A stretch of DNA of 64,000 bases, from contig NZ_CP040005.1 of assembly GCF_005696555.1 (NCBI RefSeq), positions 2,480,001 to 2,544,000 on the forward strand. The letters are read 5' to 3'. This DNA comes from Actinomyces sp. oral taxon 171 str. F0337 (GTDB lineage: Bacteria; Actinomycetota; Actinomycetes; Actinomycetales; Actinomycetaceae). The notes under the pieces were generated by a model that worked only from the letters and a program-made list of their open reading frames with translations, was not told the DNA's origin and did not search any database. Both the position numbers and the translations under genes were made by a program. This document shows positions 53,832-62,554 of the stretch, piece after piece (the first letter of the stretch is position 1; every line of letters starts with the position of its first letter).

Positions 53832-53872
53832 CCGTGTGCCCCGCCGAGCACAGAGCGCGGCGGGGCACACGG
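53832..53872 (-). terminator. Terminator downstream of bioY
   Basis: A perfect 15-bp stem (53832-53846 with 53858-53872) and an 11-nt loop, 29 nt beyond the bioY stop. There is no T-run. Confidence 0.75.
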
Positions 53873-53901
53873 AGGGTCGGACTCGTGCCGTTCGGGGATG
53901 G

Positions 53902-54510
53902 TCAGCGAATCCGGCTGCGCACGGGCAGCAGACCGGTGGCGACCACTGACTTGAGGATGTCCCCCACGATGAAGGGCACCAGACCCAGGGTCAGGGTAGT
54001 GCCCCAGCTGGCGCCGGTGGCGACCTTCAGCCAGATCAGGCCCGGGACGTAGACCGAGGCCGAGGCCAGCAGCATGAGGGCGACGCCAGTGGCGACCCGA
54101 GCGGTCGTGGAGCCGGAGTGGCGCGACCACACGGTGGCGGCGCGTCCGGCGATGGCGGCGATGAGGGTGTAGCCGATGACGTAGCCGAAGGTGACGCCCA
54201 CGCCACCGTTCCAGCCGGCCAGGACCGGGGCGCCGACGGCGGCCAGGACGCCGAGGAGCATCGCGGACAGGGCGCCGCGGCGCGAACCGAGGACGGCGCC
54301 GACGCCCAGAGCGGCGAAGGTGCCCATGGAGATCGGCACAGGGGTGAAGGGCAGGGGGATCGCGATCTGACCGATGAGGATCAGGGCGACGGTGCCGGCC
54401 AGGATCAGCCCGACCTCACGAACGCGGACAAGAGCGGGGTTGGCGGCGCTGGTAACGGATTCTGAGCGGGCCGCGGAGCCGGCGGCCGGGGTGGAGGGTT
54501 TGGTGATCAT
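53902..54510 (-). CDS. bioY: Biotin transporter BioY (ECF S-component)
   Basis: A 202-residue integral membrane protein with six helices. LILIGQIAIPLPFTPVPISM and GTFAALGVGAVLGSRRGALS are the BioY signatures; PVLAGWNGGVGVTFGYVIGY and GLVPFIVGDILKSVVATGLL close the fold. It binds biotin and works alone or with an energy-coupling EcfA/A'/T module, none of which is encoded nearby. A TAGTGT hexamer and a TGAGGC stretch lie directly before the ATG; a near-perfect palindrome at 54577-54595 may be the site of a biotin-responsive repressor. Confidence 0.93.
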   Translation of the reverse strand: MITKPSTPAAGSAARSESVTSAANPALVRVREVGLILAGTVALILIGQIAIPLPFTPVPISMGTFAALGVGAVLGSRRGALSAMLLGVLAAVGAPVLAGWNGGVGVTFGYVIGYTLIAAIAGRAATVWSRHSGSTTARVATGVALMLLASASVYVPGLIWLKVATGASWGTTLTLGLVPFIVGDILKSVVATGLLPVRSRIR

Positions 54511-54516
54511 GCCTCA

Positions 54517-54522
54517 ACACTA
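54517..54522 (-). promoter_or_regulatory. Putative -10 element of bioY (leaderless)
   Basis: TAGTGT on the minus strand ends 6 nt before ATG 54510. Confidence 0.45.
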
Positions 54523-54576
54523 CGGGCAGACGCGGCGTCGCGAACGACCGGATCATGCCGAAGCACCACACCATCA

Positions 54577-54595
54577 TTTGGAGGAAACCTACAAA
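54577..54595. promoter_or_regulatory. Candidate operator upstream of bioY
   Basis: TTTGGAGG-AAA-CCTACAAA: eight-base arms matching in seven positions, 67 nt before the bioY start. It is AT-richer than its surroundings. Confidence 0.3.
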
Positions 54596-54650
54596 GAATG
54601 CAGGGTCACTCCCCCTCCCGACCGCACAAGATAGGTGGTTTTCACAGTTC

Positions 54651-55667
54651 TCACAGGTGCCCGTCGATCCAGGTGAGGATGTCGCCGGTGACCTGGTCCC
54701 GGTTGGTCTCGTTGAGCAGCTCGTGGCGCCCGCCCGGGTAGAGGATGACGGAGACCTCTCGCACGCCGGCGCTGCGGTAGAGGGTCGCGGCCCGCTGGAC
54801 GCCTCGCCCCATGGCGCCGGCCGGGTCCCTGTCACCGGAGGCCAGGAGCACGGGCAGCCCTGCGGGCACCGCGGCGGCGTGGGAGGCCGTGTTGACGGCT
54901 CTCTGCCCGGCGACGAGGTCGCGGAAGAAGCTGGAGGTGCACACGAATCCGCACCAGGGGTCGGCGACGTAGCGGTCAACCTCGTGGACGTCCCGGCTGA
55001 TCCAGTCGGCCTTGGTGCGGTTGGGGGCGAAGTGTCGCTGGTAGGGGCCGAATGCGAGCGCATTGAGCAGGCCGGAGGCATGGCGAGGTCCGCGCAGTCG
55101 GGACTCCCCGGCGCAGATCGCGGTGGCGGGCCGGGTCAGCGCGCCGTTCCCCGCACCGGTCCCCAGCAGGATGAGACCGGCCAGCTCACCTCCGCGGCGC
55201 GCGGCCAGGTCGCGGGCCAGGAAGGAGCCCCAGGAGTGGCCCATGAGGAAGACGGGGACACCGGGCCAGGCCCGCCGAGCCGCATCCAGGACGGCGCCCA
55301 TGTCGGCGACGACCCTCTCCCAACCACCCCGCTCGGCGACGAAGCCGAAGGCACCGGGGGCTGCGGTCGCGCCGTGGCCTCGGTGGTCCTCGGCCAGGAC
55401 CGCATAGCCCTCCTCCACCGCTGAGGCGGCGAAGCGGGCGTATCGCGAGGCGTGCTCGGCCATGCCGTGGGCGATGACGATGATGCCCCGGGGGCGGGCG
55501 GCGCCGGGCACCTGCGGGCGCGGCGCCGCCACGGGGCGCACCGGGGCGCCGGCCTCAGGAGCGTCGGCCACCAGGAGGGAGCCGTCGATGAGCCACTCGG
55601 GCAGCCAGATGTGCACGACCAGACGCGTTCCGTCATCGGCCGTGAGCCGAGTAAGGCTGGTCTGCAT
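54651..55667 (-). CDS. Alpha/beta hydrolase (monoacylglycerol lipase/lysophospholipase-like)
   Basis: A 338-residue hydrolase. RGIIVIAHGMAEHASRYARF provides the oxyanion strand-loop, the nucleophile elbow is LMGHSWGSFLARD near residue 140, the acid is in LLASGDRDPAG and the catalytic His in YPGGRHELLNETNRD. This order and the HGMAEH motif mark the serine aminopeptidase-S33 / Hydrolase_4 group, which includes bacterial monoacylglycerol lipases. No signal peptide is seen, so it is cytoplasmic. GAGGAGG precedes the ATG. Confidence 0.88.
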   Translation of the reverse strand: MQTSLTRLTADDGTRLVVHIWLPEWLIDGSLLVADAPEAGAPVRPVAAPRPQVPGAARPRGIIVIAHGMAEHASRYARFAASAVEEGYAVLAEDHRGHGATAAPGAFGFVAERGGWERVVADMGAVLDAARRAWPGVPVFLMGHSWGSFLARDLAARRGGELAGLILLGTGAGNGALTRPATAICAGESRLRGPRHASGLLNALAFGPYQRHFAPNRTKADWISRDVHEVDRYVADPWCGFVCTSSFFRDLVAGQRAVNTASHAAAVPAGLPVLLASGDRDPAGAMGRGVQRAATLYRSAGVREVSVILYPGGRHELLNETNRDQVTGDILTWIDGHL

Positions 55668-56066
55668 CGGTCCTCCTCAGACAGCATCATCAATCGTCGT
55701 CAACGGAGCGTTGGTCACGCTCAGGTCGGCATCGGTCATCATTGATCGTGTCGACGGCTGACGATCGGCAGTGACGTCGGGGTCACGGGCAGGGTCCGAG
55801 ATCTCCCGTCGCCCCAGGTAGAAGCCTAGTTGCCCGATGCCGAGCCGGCAGCATGACCGCCGAGGCGATTCTCAGACGCCCCAGGACGGGAACGCTGCGG
55901 AGCCGCCACAGACGGCCACTGATCCGCCACTGATGACTGACTGCACCGGAGCATCACCTATATTCCTGATGGTTTCATGAGTCCCAGTCGCTCGTATCCC
56001 GACAGTTCTCCCGATAGATCCCCGCCCACCCGCTCCGGTTCGGGCTCCTGGTTTACGGTGGCTGCC
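55668..56066. other. Gene-free divergent intergenic region
   Basis: About 400 bases between the divergent lipase and Nudix genes. A CAACG-GAG-CGTTG palindrome at 55701-55713 is the only structured element noted; no RNA gene was recognised. Confidence 0.5.
56054..56059 (+). promoter_or_regulatory. Putative -10 element of the Nudix gene (leaderless)
   Basis: TACGGT ends 7 nt before ATG 56067, which decides this start over the longer frame from 55977. Confidence 0.45.
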
Positions 56067-56633
56067 ATGGCCGTCCACTCCTTCACCCTCGTTCCCGCCG
56101 TCTACGTCTACCTGCTGCGTCCTCATCCGGGCGCCTCCGACCGGGACGCCGAGCCGGTGAGCACCGCGCCCCAGGTGCTCCTCCAGCTGCGGCAGAACAC
56201 GGGCTACATGGACGGGCACTGGGCCTGCGGCGCCTCGGGTCACGTCGAGGCCGCCGAGAGCGCGCTGGAGACGGCTCTGCGGGAGACCGACGAGGAGCTG
56301 GGGATCCGTGCCGAGGCGGAGGACCTGACGGCGCTGACGGCGATGCACCGCACCAATGACCTGGGCGGGGCGGCTCTGGAGCAGCGCATCGACCTGTTCT
56401 TCACGCTGCGGACCTGGACGGGCACGCCGGCCGTGCGTGAGCCGGACAAGAACGCGGGCCTGCGCTGGTTCTCCCTGACAGACCTGCCCGAGGCGGTTCC
56501 GCCGCACGAGCGCCATGTCCTGGACCTGCTGGCCGGGTCCCTCGACGGCGGGAGTCCAGTGCCCCCGGTCATCACCTTCGGCTTCGACGAGGGCCAGGAC
56601 ATCGCCTGTTACGGCGTCGCCCTGCCGCACTGA
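56067..56633 (+). CDS. Nudix hydrolase
   Basis: A 188-residue protein opening with AVHSFTLVPAVYVYLLRPHP. The Nudix box is GHVEAAESALETALRETDEELGI near residues 59-81 (Gly, Glu and REtdEE metal ligands intact). DLFFTLRTWTGTPAVREPDK and LRWFSLTDLPEAVPPH follow the usual fold. It hydrolyses a nucleoside diphosphate linked to some moiety; the substrate is unknown. It is convergent with the patatin-like gene, 2 bp apart. Confidence 0.9.
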   Translation: MAVHSFTLVPAVYVYLLRPHPGASDRDAEPVSTAPQVLLQLRQNTGYMDGHWACGASGHVEAAESALETALRETDEELGIRAEAEDLTALTAMHRTNDLGGAALEQRIDLFFTLRTWTGTPAVREPDKNAGLRWFSLTDLPEAVPPHERHVLDLLAGSLDGGSPVPPVITFGFDEGQDIACYGVALPH

Positions 56634-56635
56634 GC

Positions 56636-57571
56636 TCAGCTCGCCAGGAAGGCCTCGATGGCGGGAAGCTCGCGGCGGGCCTGGGCCAGGCCGGCCTCGA
56701 AGGCGGTGACGATGCGGTCGTAGCGCAGCTCGCCGTTGGCGACGGGCATGCGCTCGGGCCGGAAGAGGTAGACGCTCCCCTGGCTGCGCAGCCGCTCCAG
56801 CTCGTCGACGGTACGGTTGTAGTTCTCGGGGCGGTCGATGACGGCCTGGACCAGGGCCGGGTAGCGGGCGTAGAGCCGCTGGAGGATCTCGATCTCGTGG
56901 CGTCGCGTGAACGGTTTGCGGTAGCCCTCGGGGCGGGTCATGACCACGAGCATCTTGTCGTACCCGTCGGCGCGGGCGGCGTCGACGGCGAACCCGCCGG
57001 TGGGCCCGACGGCGCCGTCCACGTAGGGGAGGCCGTCGACCTCGACCATGGGCATGAGCACCGGCATCGACGACGACGCGCGCGCCCGCACCAGCAGGTC
57101 CGCCATGGTGGGCATGTCCTCCAGGCCCCAGTAGACCTCCTCACCGGTGTCGCAGCGGAAGGCGCCCAGACGCACCGTGGCCGGTGAGGCGGCGAAGGTC
57201 TCCCAGTCGAAGGGGATGGACTCGTCGGGGGCGGAGGTGTGCAGGTAGATGTGCTCGGAGTTGAAGTAGCCCTTTCCGGTCACGAAGCTGCCCCAGCCGC
57301 CGGCCTTGGGGTCGGTGGTCAGCCCCAGGTAGGCCTCGCGGGTGCGCCAGGTGTCCCGGGAGACGAAGTTGCAGGTGTTGGTGCAGCCGGCGGAGATGCC
57401 ACCGACCCAGGGGAAGGAGAGCCCGGCCTCCAGCATGACACGCACGAGGCCAGCCGTGTAGGCCCCGCGCATACCGCCGCTCTCGAAGACGAGGGCGACG
57501 TCGTCGGGGCCGTGGGTGACGGGAGCGGGCCGGTGACTGTGGTCGGAGACGGGGACGGGACGCGGGCTCAC
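56636..57571 (-). CDS. Patatin-like phospholipase family protein
   Basis: A 311-residue cytoplasmic lipid acyl hydrolase. The oxyanion hole is ESGGMRGAYTAG near residue 24-35, the nucleophile motif GISAG near 49-53, and the catalytic Asp in YVDGAVGPTGGF near 150. The C-terminal part (YARYPALVQAVIDRPENYNR) matches the RssA/YjjU-like bacterial group. GTG 57571 is chosen because TAGGCT ends 7 nt upstream; longer in-frame starts exist but add a region without family resemblance. Confidence 0.85.
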   Translation of the reverse strand: MSPRPVPVSDHSHRPAPVTHGPDDVALVFESGGMRGAYTAGLVRVMLEAGLSFPWVGGISAGCTNTCNFVSRDTWRTREAYLGLTTDPKAGGWGSFVTGKGYFNSEHIYLHTSAPDESIPFDWETFAASPATVRLGAFRCDTGEEVYWGLEDMPTMADLLVRARASSSMPVLMPMVEVDGLPYVDGAVGPTGGFAVDAARADGYDKMLVVMTRPEGYRKPFTRRHEIEILQRLYARYPALVQAVIDRPENYNRTVDELERLRSQGSVYLFRPERMPVANGELRYDRIVTAFEAGLAQARRELPAIEAFLAS

Positions 57572-57578
57572 GCCCGGG

Positions 57579-57584
57579 AGCCTA
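57579..57584 (-). promoter_or_regulatory. Putative -10 element of the patatin-like gene (leaderless)
   Basis: TAGGCT on the minus strand ends 7 nt before GTG 57571. Confidence 0.4.
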
Positions 57585-57647
57585 TGGGTTCCATGGCGCC
57601 ATCGCACGGGTGATTCCCGCCCCATGTCGGCCGAGCGGTCGGGAGAG

Positions 57648-57653
57648 TAGCGT
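57648..57653 (+). promoter_or_regulatory. Putative -10 element of the OYE-type gene (leaderless)
   Basis: TAGCGT ends 6 nt before ATG 57660. Confidence 0.5.
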
Positions 57654-57659
57654 GAGGTC

Positions 57660-58766
57660 ATGACTACCTCCAGCGCGCTGCGCATCCTTGAGCCGATGAC
57701 CATGCGCGGGCTGACTGCCCGCAACCGCCTGTGGCTGCCGCCGATGTGCATGTACTCGGTCGAGGCGCGGGACGGCGTCGTCACCGACTGGCACGTGGTC
57801 CACTACGCCAGCCGCGCGGTGGGCGGCTTCGGCACGATCGTTGTGGAGGCCACGGCGGTCACCCCTGAGGGGCGTCTGTCCCCCAACGACCTGGGGCTGT
57901 GGTCCGACGAGCAGGTCGCCGGCCAGCGCCGCCTGGTGGAGGCGATTCACGCCGGCGGGGCCCTGGCCGGTATTCAGATCGGGCACGGCGGGCGCAAGTC
58001 GGGGACCCGGCCGTGGCGACCCAAGGTGGAGGGTGCGCGCACCGGCACCCTGGAGGGCTGGGAGCTGCTGGCCCCCAGCGCGATCCCCTTTCCGGAGCAC
58101 GCGGTTCCCGCCGAGCTGGACGAGGCCGGTATCCACCGGATCGTGGAGGCCTTTGCAGCGGCCGCGCGCCGCGCCGTCGAGGCCGGGTACGACGTCATCG
58201 AGATCCACGGCGCCCACGGCTACCTCATCCACGAGTTCCGCTCTGCCCTGTCCAACCAGCGCACCGACTCCTACGGCGGAAGCGTTGAGAACCGTCAGCG
58301 CTTCCCGCTCGAGGTGGTGCGGGCCGTGCGCGAGGCCATCGGGCCGGACACGCTGCTCGATATCCGGCTGTCGGCCTCGGACTGGGCCGGGGGCGGCGTC
58401 ACTGGTGAGGAGACCGCCGCATTCAGCCACGAGCTGGTGAAGGCCGGTGTCGACGTCCTGCACATCTCCAGCGGCGGTAACGTCCCGGCCGAGATCCCGG
58501 TGGGGCCCGGCTACCAGCTGCCGCTGGCCGAGCAGGTCAAGCAGGCGGTCGCCGGCAGCGACGTCCCGGTGGTGGGCGTGGGCCTCATCGAGGAGGCGGC
58601 CCAGGCCGAGCAGGCGCTCATCGCCGGGCAGGCCGACGCGATCGCCGTGGGCCGGGCCGCCCTGCGCGACCCCTACCTGCCGCTGCGCTGGGCGGCCGAC
58701 CTGGGGGCGCGCTCCTGGGACGAGGCCCCCTGGCCCATCCAGTACTGGCGCGGCACCTGGCGCTGA
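57660..58766 (+). CDS. Old-yellow-enzyme family NADH:flavin oxidoreductase (YqjM-like)
   Basis: A 368-residue FMN-dependent ene-reductase. LTARNRLWLPPMCMYSVEAR has the Cys that tunes FMN in the YqjM class; IQIGHGGRKSGTRPW, the substrate-binding pair in IEIHGAHGYLIHEFRS and SNQRTDSYGGSVENR follow, and ISSGGN / GVGLIEEAAQAEQAL close the phosphate-binding end. It reduces activated double bonds or quinones and nitro compounds. An HxlR regulator and a quinone oxidoreductase follow on the same strand, suggesting a common electrophile/quinone response. Confidence 0.93.
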   Translation: MTTSSALRILEPMTMRGLTARNRLWLPPMCMYSVEARDGVVTDWHVVHYASRAVGGFGTIVVEATAVTPEGRLSPNDLGLWSDEQVAGQRRLVEAIHAGGALAGIQIGHGGRKSGTRPWRPKVEGARTGTLEGWELLAPSAIPFPEHAVPAELDEAGIHRIVEAFAAAARRAVEAGYDVIEIHGAHGYLIHEFRSALSNQRTDSYGGSVENRQRFPLEVVRAVREAIGPDTLLDIRLSASDWAGGGVTGEETAAFSHELVKAGVDVLHISSGGNVPAEIPVGPGYQLPLAEQVKQAVAGSDVPVVGVGLIEEAAQAEQALIAGQADAIAVGRAALRDPYLPLRWAADLGARSWDEAPWPIQYWRGTWR

Positions 58767-58851
58767 GCAGAGCCCGGCCACCCTCAGCCATTACTATCTC
58801 CTGGGAAGTCCTCAGTCGCATGCGACGTATCCATCCTCTGGAGGTAGATCC

Positions 58852-59238
58852 TTGGGCAGCAGCCATTCGACGGCACCCAGCGCGCAAAGGCACCGCGGGG
58901 ACGTGTACTCCTCCCAGTGCCCGTGCCGCGATCTTCTTGACGTCGTGGCCAACAAGTGGTCCGCTCTGGCCATCGGCGCACTGGCCGAGGGGCCGTTGCG
59001 CTTCGGGGCGCTGCAACGGCGCCTTCAAGGCATCTCGCCGAAGGTACTGACCGCCACGCTGCGCCGGCTGGAGGACCACGGGCTCGTGCACCGAGAGGTG
59101 ATCCCGGAGGTTCCTCTTCACGTGGAGTACTCCCTGACGGAGGTCGGCCGGAGCGCCGTCGAACCGGTATTCGCACTTCGGGAATGGGCCGAGTCCCGAT
59201 ACGCGCATGCGCTGACTCACGTGAGGTCGATCCCCTAG
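58852..59238 (+). CDS. HxlR-family transcriptional regulator
   Basis: A 128-residue winged-helix repressor/activator. QCPCRDLLDVVANKWSALAI has the family's conserved Cys (redox sensor in many members), ALAEGPLRFGALQRRLQGIS, PKVLTATLRRLEDHGLVHRE and the wing PLHVEYSLTEVGRS are classic. The TTG start at 58852 has GGAGG 7 nt upstream; no ATG is available. A probable operator (59415-59439) lies ahead of the next gene, and a half-site TACTATCT occurs upstream of this gene at 58792-58799, so it may control itself and the quinone oxidoreductase. Confidence 0.9.
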   Translation: MGSSHSTAPSAQRHRGDVYSSQCPCRDLLDVVANKWSALAIGALAEGPLRFGALQRRLQGISPKVLTATLRRLEDHGLVHREVIPEVPLHVEYSLTEVGRSAVEPVFALREWAESRYAHALTHVRSIP

Positions 59239-59546
59239 GTCGTGTTGCGGCGTGAAGGCGGTCCCGGGGCTATGACCCGGGGAGTCGCCAATGCGCGCAG
59301 TTCGGCGGGAACGCGCCTCAGTCCTCGACCTCGGACTTTGAGGGTGCAGCGGGGCCTACGGCGCACCCACGAGTCCCTGGGCATCCGGACGCCATCACGG
59401 CCGGCGCACCGGCACTCCACTATCTTCTTGATAGTAGAGGTCATTGCGGGTAACCACTTTCTTCCTACTACGGTCTGTGCCCGTTGACGGTGCACCTCCG
59501 TCGAACCTGGTACAAGCCGATGAGCAAAAAGAGCAAGGAGCTATCG
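59239..59546 (+). promoter_or_regulatory. Intergenic control region with HxlR-type operator
   Basis: CTCCACTATC (59415-59424) and GATAGTAGAG (59430-59439) form an inverted repeat with one mismatch and a 5-nt centre. TTGATA (59428-59433) overlaps the right arm and could be the -35 of a promoter with TAACCA at 59451 (17-bp spacing), so a bound regulator would block it. The rest of the gap shows no gene. Confidence 0.55.
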
Positions 59547-60587
59547 ATGCCCTCAAGCAGCCCTGACACCCGAAGTACCATGACCGCTGTCGTCACTCGA
59601 TCCGGAGGCTCGGTGGACGCCCCGGATGCCCTGATCGATGCCACCGTCCCCGCCCCGGCGGCCCCCACTGGCCACGACATCCTCGTGGAGGTTAAGGCAC
59701 TGTCCGTCAACCCCGTTGACGTCAAAGTGCGCGCCGCCCTCAACCACGCCGGCGGCGAGGAACGCATCCTGGGATGGGATGCAGCGGGAACGGTCATCGC
59801 GGTCGGTGAGCAGACCACTCTCTTCCAACCGGGCGATGACGTCTACTACGCCGGAGCACTGGAGCGTCCCGGCTCCTACGGACGGCTGCAGCTCGTGGAC
59901 GAACGCATCGTCGGACCGAAGCCGAGCTCGTTGGACTACGCGAGTGCCGCGGCGCTGCCCCTGACCTCCCTCACCGCGTGGGAGGCGCTTTTCGACAAGC
60001 TCCACTTGAGCAGGGACTCCACAGGCACGATCCTCGTGCTGGGAGCCGCAGGAGGGGTGGGATCCATGGTGATCCAGCTGACCAAGGCCCTCACCGATGT
60101 CTCCGTCATCGCCACCGCCTCACGTGAGGAGTCCCGCGACTGGGTCCGGTCGCTGGGTGCCGACGCAGTGGTGGACCACTTCGCCGAGGACCTTGCCCAG
60201 CAGATCCTCGCCATCGCACCGGATGGCGTCGACTATGTCTTCACCCCGCAGAGCCGAGGGCGCGTGCCGCTGCTGACCACAGTGGTTCGTCCTTTCGGGG
60301 AGATCGTCGCCATCGACGACGAGCGAGACCTGGACCTGTACGCGCTCAAGGACAAGGCCATCTCCTGGCACTGGGAGTTCATGTTCGCCCGGCCCAGGCA
60401 CGGCTACGACCTCATCACCCAGCACCGCATCCTCTCCACCGTCGCCGAGCTCATCGACAGTGGAAGAATCCGTGGCACTGCGTCCCAGACGCTCACGCCT
60501 CGCAATGCTGCCCAGATACGGGAAGCTCACCGCCTCATCGAGAGCGGGCGCACAGTGGGGAAGATCGTCGTGGCCGACGCCGGCTGA
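59547..60587 (+). CDS. Zinc-binding-dehydrogenase-like quinone oxidoreductase (MDR superfamily)
   Basis: A 346-residue NADPH-dependent medium-chain reductase without the structural-zinc Cys cluster. VEVKALSVNPVDVKVRAALN, LGWDAAGTVIAVGEQT and DDVYYAGALERPGSYGRLQL are N-terminal GroES-like signatures; the Rossmann motif is LVLGAAGGVGSMVIQL near residue 170. The ATG at 59547 has AAGGAG 6 nt upstream, which rules out the longer frame from 59484. It is of the ZADH/YfmJ-like quinone-reductase group and follows an HxlR regulator and operator, a known arrangement for quinone or aldehyde stress. Confidence 0.9.
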   Translation: MPSSSPDTRSTMTAVVTRSGGSVDAPDALIDATVPAPAAPTGHDILVEVKALSVNPVDVKVRAALNHAGGEERILGWDAAGTVIAVGEQTTLFQPGDDVYYAGALERPGSYGRLQLVDERIVGPKPSSLDYASAAALPLTSLTAWEALFDKLHLSRDSTGTILVLGAAGGVGSMVIQLTKALTDVSVIATASREESRDWVRSLGADAVVDHFAEDLAQQILAIAPDGVDYVFTPQSRGRVPLLTTVVRPFGEIVAIDDERDLDLYALKDKAISWHWEFMFARPRHGYDLITQHRILSTVAELIDSGRIRGTASQTLTPRNAAQIREAHRLIESGRTVGKIVVADAG

Positions 60588-60636
60588 GTCGACCGAATCG
60601 GGACCGAACCGGGCTTCGATCGCCGTACGCGGTGGA

Positions 60637-61092
60637 CTACCCGACGGCGTCGAGGTAGAGCCAGCGGCCGGCGCGGCGGGTGAAGCGGGAGCGCTCGCGC
60701 AGGGCGTCGTCCACCACTCCCCCGCGCCCGTCGCCGGTGCGGTAGGTGGCGGTGAACTCCACGATGCCGGCCTCGTCGTCCGCCCCGCCGTCGACGGTCT
60801 CGTGAATGGTCAGTCCCGTCCACCGGGTCCCGGGGTGGCAGTAGGGCCCCTCCGGGCGGGTGCGCGGGTGCCAGGTGCGGAAGAGGTAGTCCTCGTCGCC
60901 GACGACGAAGGCCGTGTAGCGCGAGCGCATGAGGGCCTGGGCCGTGGGCGCCGGGGCACCGTCGTGGAACGGCTCGCAGCACTGGGCGTAGGTTCCTCCG
61001 CTGCCGCAGGGGCAGGGGGCGGCGCCGTGCACGCCCGCGGCGCGGATCGGCGAGTCCTGTTGGGCCCTGTGACCCGCTCGCTCCCCCGCCAT
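60637..61092 (-). CDS. YchJ/UPF0225-like SEC-C motif protein
   Basis: A 151-residue protein. The zinc-binding SEC-C motif is PCPCGSGGTYAQCCEPFHDG near residues 26-45, followed by the YchJ domain ALMRSRYTAFVVGDEDYLF, YLFRTWHPRTRP and GIVEFTATYRTG. The fold is NTF2-like and the role unknown. The ATG starts 2 bp after the stop of the aminopeptidase gene on the same strand, so the two are co-transcribed. Confidence 0.9.
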   Translation of the reverse strand: MAGERAGHRAQQDSPIRAAGVHGAAPCPCGSGGTYAQCCEPFHDGAPAPTAQALMRSRYTAFVVGDEDYLFRTWHPRTRPEGPYCHPGTRWTGLTIHETVDGGADDEAGIVEFTATYRTGDGRGGVVDDALRERSRFTRRAGRWLYLDAVG

Positions 61093-61094
61093 GC

Positions 61095-62471
61095 TCAGGC
61101 CCCCTGCCAGTAGGCGTGCAGGGCCTGGGCGAGCCAGGGACCGTCCTTGACGCCGCACATCTCGCGGGCCGAGTGCATGCTCAGCAGGGGCACGCCCACG
61201 TCGACCGTGGTGATACCGAGGCGGGTGGCGGTGATAGGGCCGATGGTGGACCCGCAGGGCACAGCGTTGTTGGAGACGAACTCCTGGCTGGGCACGCCCG
61301 CGGCGGCACAGGCCCGCGCCCAGATCGCGGCTCCCACGGCGTCGGTGGCGTAGCGCTGCTGGGCGTTGATCTTGAGCAGGGGGCCGTGGTTGATGAGCGG
61401 CTGGACAACCGGGTCGTGCAGGTGGGCGTAGGCGGGGTGGACGCTGTGCCCGGCGTCGGCGCTCACGCAGGTCGAGCGGGCCAGGAGGGCATCGACGGCG
61501 TCGCCCTTGATCCCCAGGGCCGCGGCCAGGCGCCGCAGCAGGGTCTCGAGGAAGGGCCCACCCGCCCCGGAGCGGGTGTCCGAGCCGACCTCCTCGTGGT
61601 CGAAGGCGACCAGGATGACGGGTTCGATGGGTTCGGCCCCGACGACCGCGAGCGTCTCGAGTGCGGCCAGTCCGGCGTGGACGGAGGAGAGGTTGTCCAG
61701 GCGGGAGGAGGCCAGGAACTCTCCGTCCCGGCCGAACCGGGCCGGCGCCTGGGTGGGGTAGGTCAGGACGTCGTGGCCGGCGAGCTCGGCCGCATCGATA
61801 CCGGCGATCTCGCACAGGTGGGCCTCGACCGCGTCGGGGGCGGCGTCGGGTCCGGCCAGCGACCACAGGGGCAGCAGGTGGGTCTGGCGGTCCAGGTGGA
61901 GGGTGTCGTTGACTGCGCGGTCCAGGTGCGGGGCGATCTGGCAGACACGGGCGATGGGGCCGGTGCGCACGAGGTGGACGGCACCGTCGCGGCTGGTCAG
62001 GCGCCCGGCCAGGCCCAGCTCGCGGTCGAGGAAGGAGGCGAGCAGGGGACCGCCGTAGACCTCGGCGTTGATGAGCTGCCACCCGGAGCGGACGACGGCG
62101 GCCGAGGGCTTGAGCTTGAGGGCCGGGGAGTCGGTGTGGGCTCCGACGATGCGCATGCCCGCCCCCGCGGGGAGTGCCTCGGGCAGCGCCCAGGCGGCGA
62201 TGGCGCCGTCACGGATGACGTAGCCGCGGCGCGGGAGGCCGCCCTCCCAGGAGACGGTCTCATCGGCGCGGGTGAAGCCGGCCGCGTCCAGGCGGCGGGC
62301 GACCTCGGTGGCGGCGTGGTAGGAGCTGGGCGAGGCGGTGACGAAGTCGATGAGCGAATCGGTGTAGGCGTCGTCGTCCCACAGGGTCTCGCCGGTGACG
62401 GCGTCGGCGGCGAGAGCGCCGGAACGGCGGCCGGGCGGGACGCTGGCGGGTGTGCTGGCGGCATCAGTCAT
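61095..62471 (-). CDS. M18 family aminopeptidase
   Basis: A 458-residue cocatalytic-metal aminopeptidase. Metal ligands are visible in RIVGAHTDSPALKLKP near residue 110, FDHEEVGSDTRSGAGG near residue 285, and the C-terminal LSMHSAREMCGVKD. SLIDFVTASPSSYHAATEVA at the N-terminus is typical. It trims acidic or neutral N-terminal residues from peptides in the cytosol, which fits with peptide import by the opp-like system in this window. ATG 62471; the first 30 residues are variable. Confidence 0.93.
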   Translation of the reverse strand: MTDAASTPASVPPGRRSGALAADAVTGETLWDDDAYTDSLIDFVTASPSSYHAATEVARRLDAAGFTRADETVSWEGGLPRRGYVIRDGAIAAWALPEALPAGAGMRIVGAHTDSPALKLKPSAAVVRSGWQLINAEVYGGPLLASFLDRELGLAGRLTSRDGAVHLVRTGPIARVCQIAPHLDRAVNDTLHLDRQTHLLPLWSLAGPDAAPDAVEAHLCEIAGIDAAELAGHDVLTYPTQAPARFGRDGEFLASSRLDNLSSVHAGLAALETLAVVGAEPIEPVILVAFDHEEVGSDTRSGAGGPFLETLLRRLAAALGIKGDAVDALLARSTCVSADAGHSVHPAYAHLHDPVVQPLINHGPLLKINAQQRYATDAVGAAIWARACAAAGVPSQEFVSNNAVPCGSTIGPITATRLGITTVDVGVPLLSMHSAREMCGVKDGPWLAQALHAYWQGA

Positions 62472-62554
62472 GGACCCAGTCTTCCACCGGTGCACCTCGC
62501 TCCCCGACCGACCTTCCGGCCGGAACCCACCACGAGGTAGGGCAGAATCGGGGC

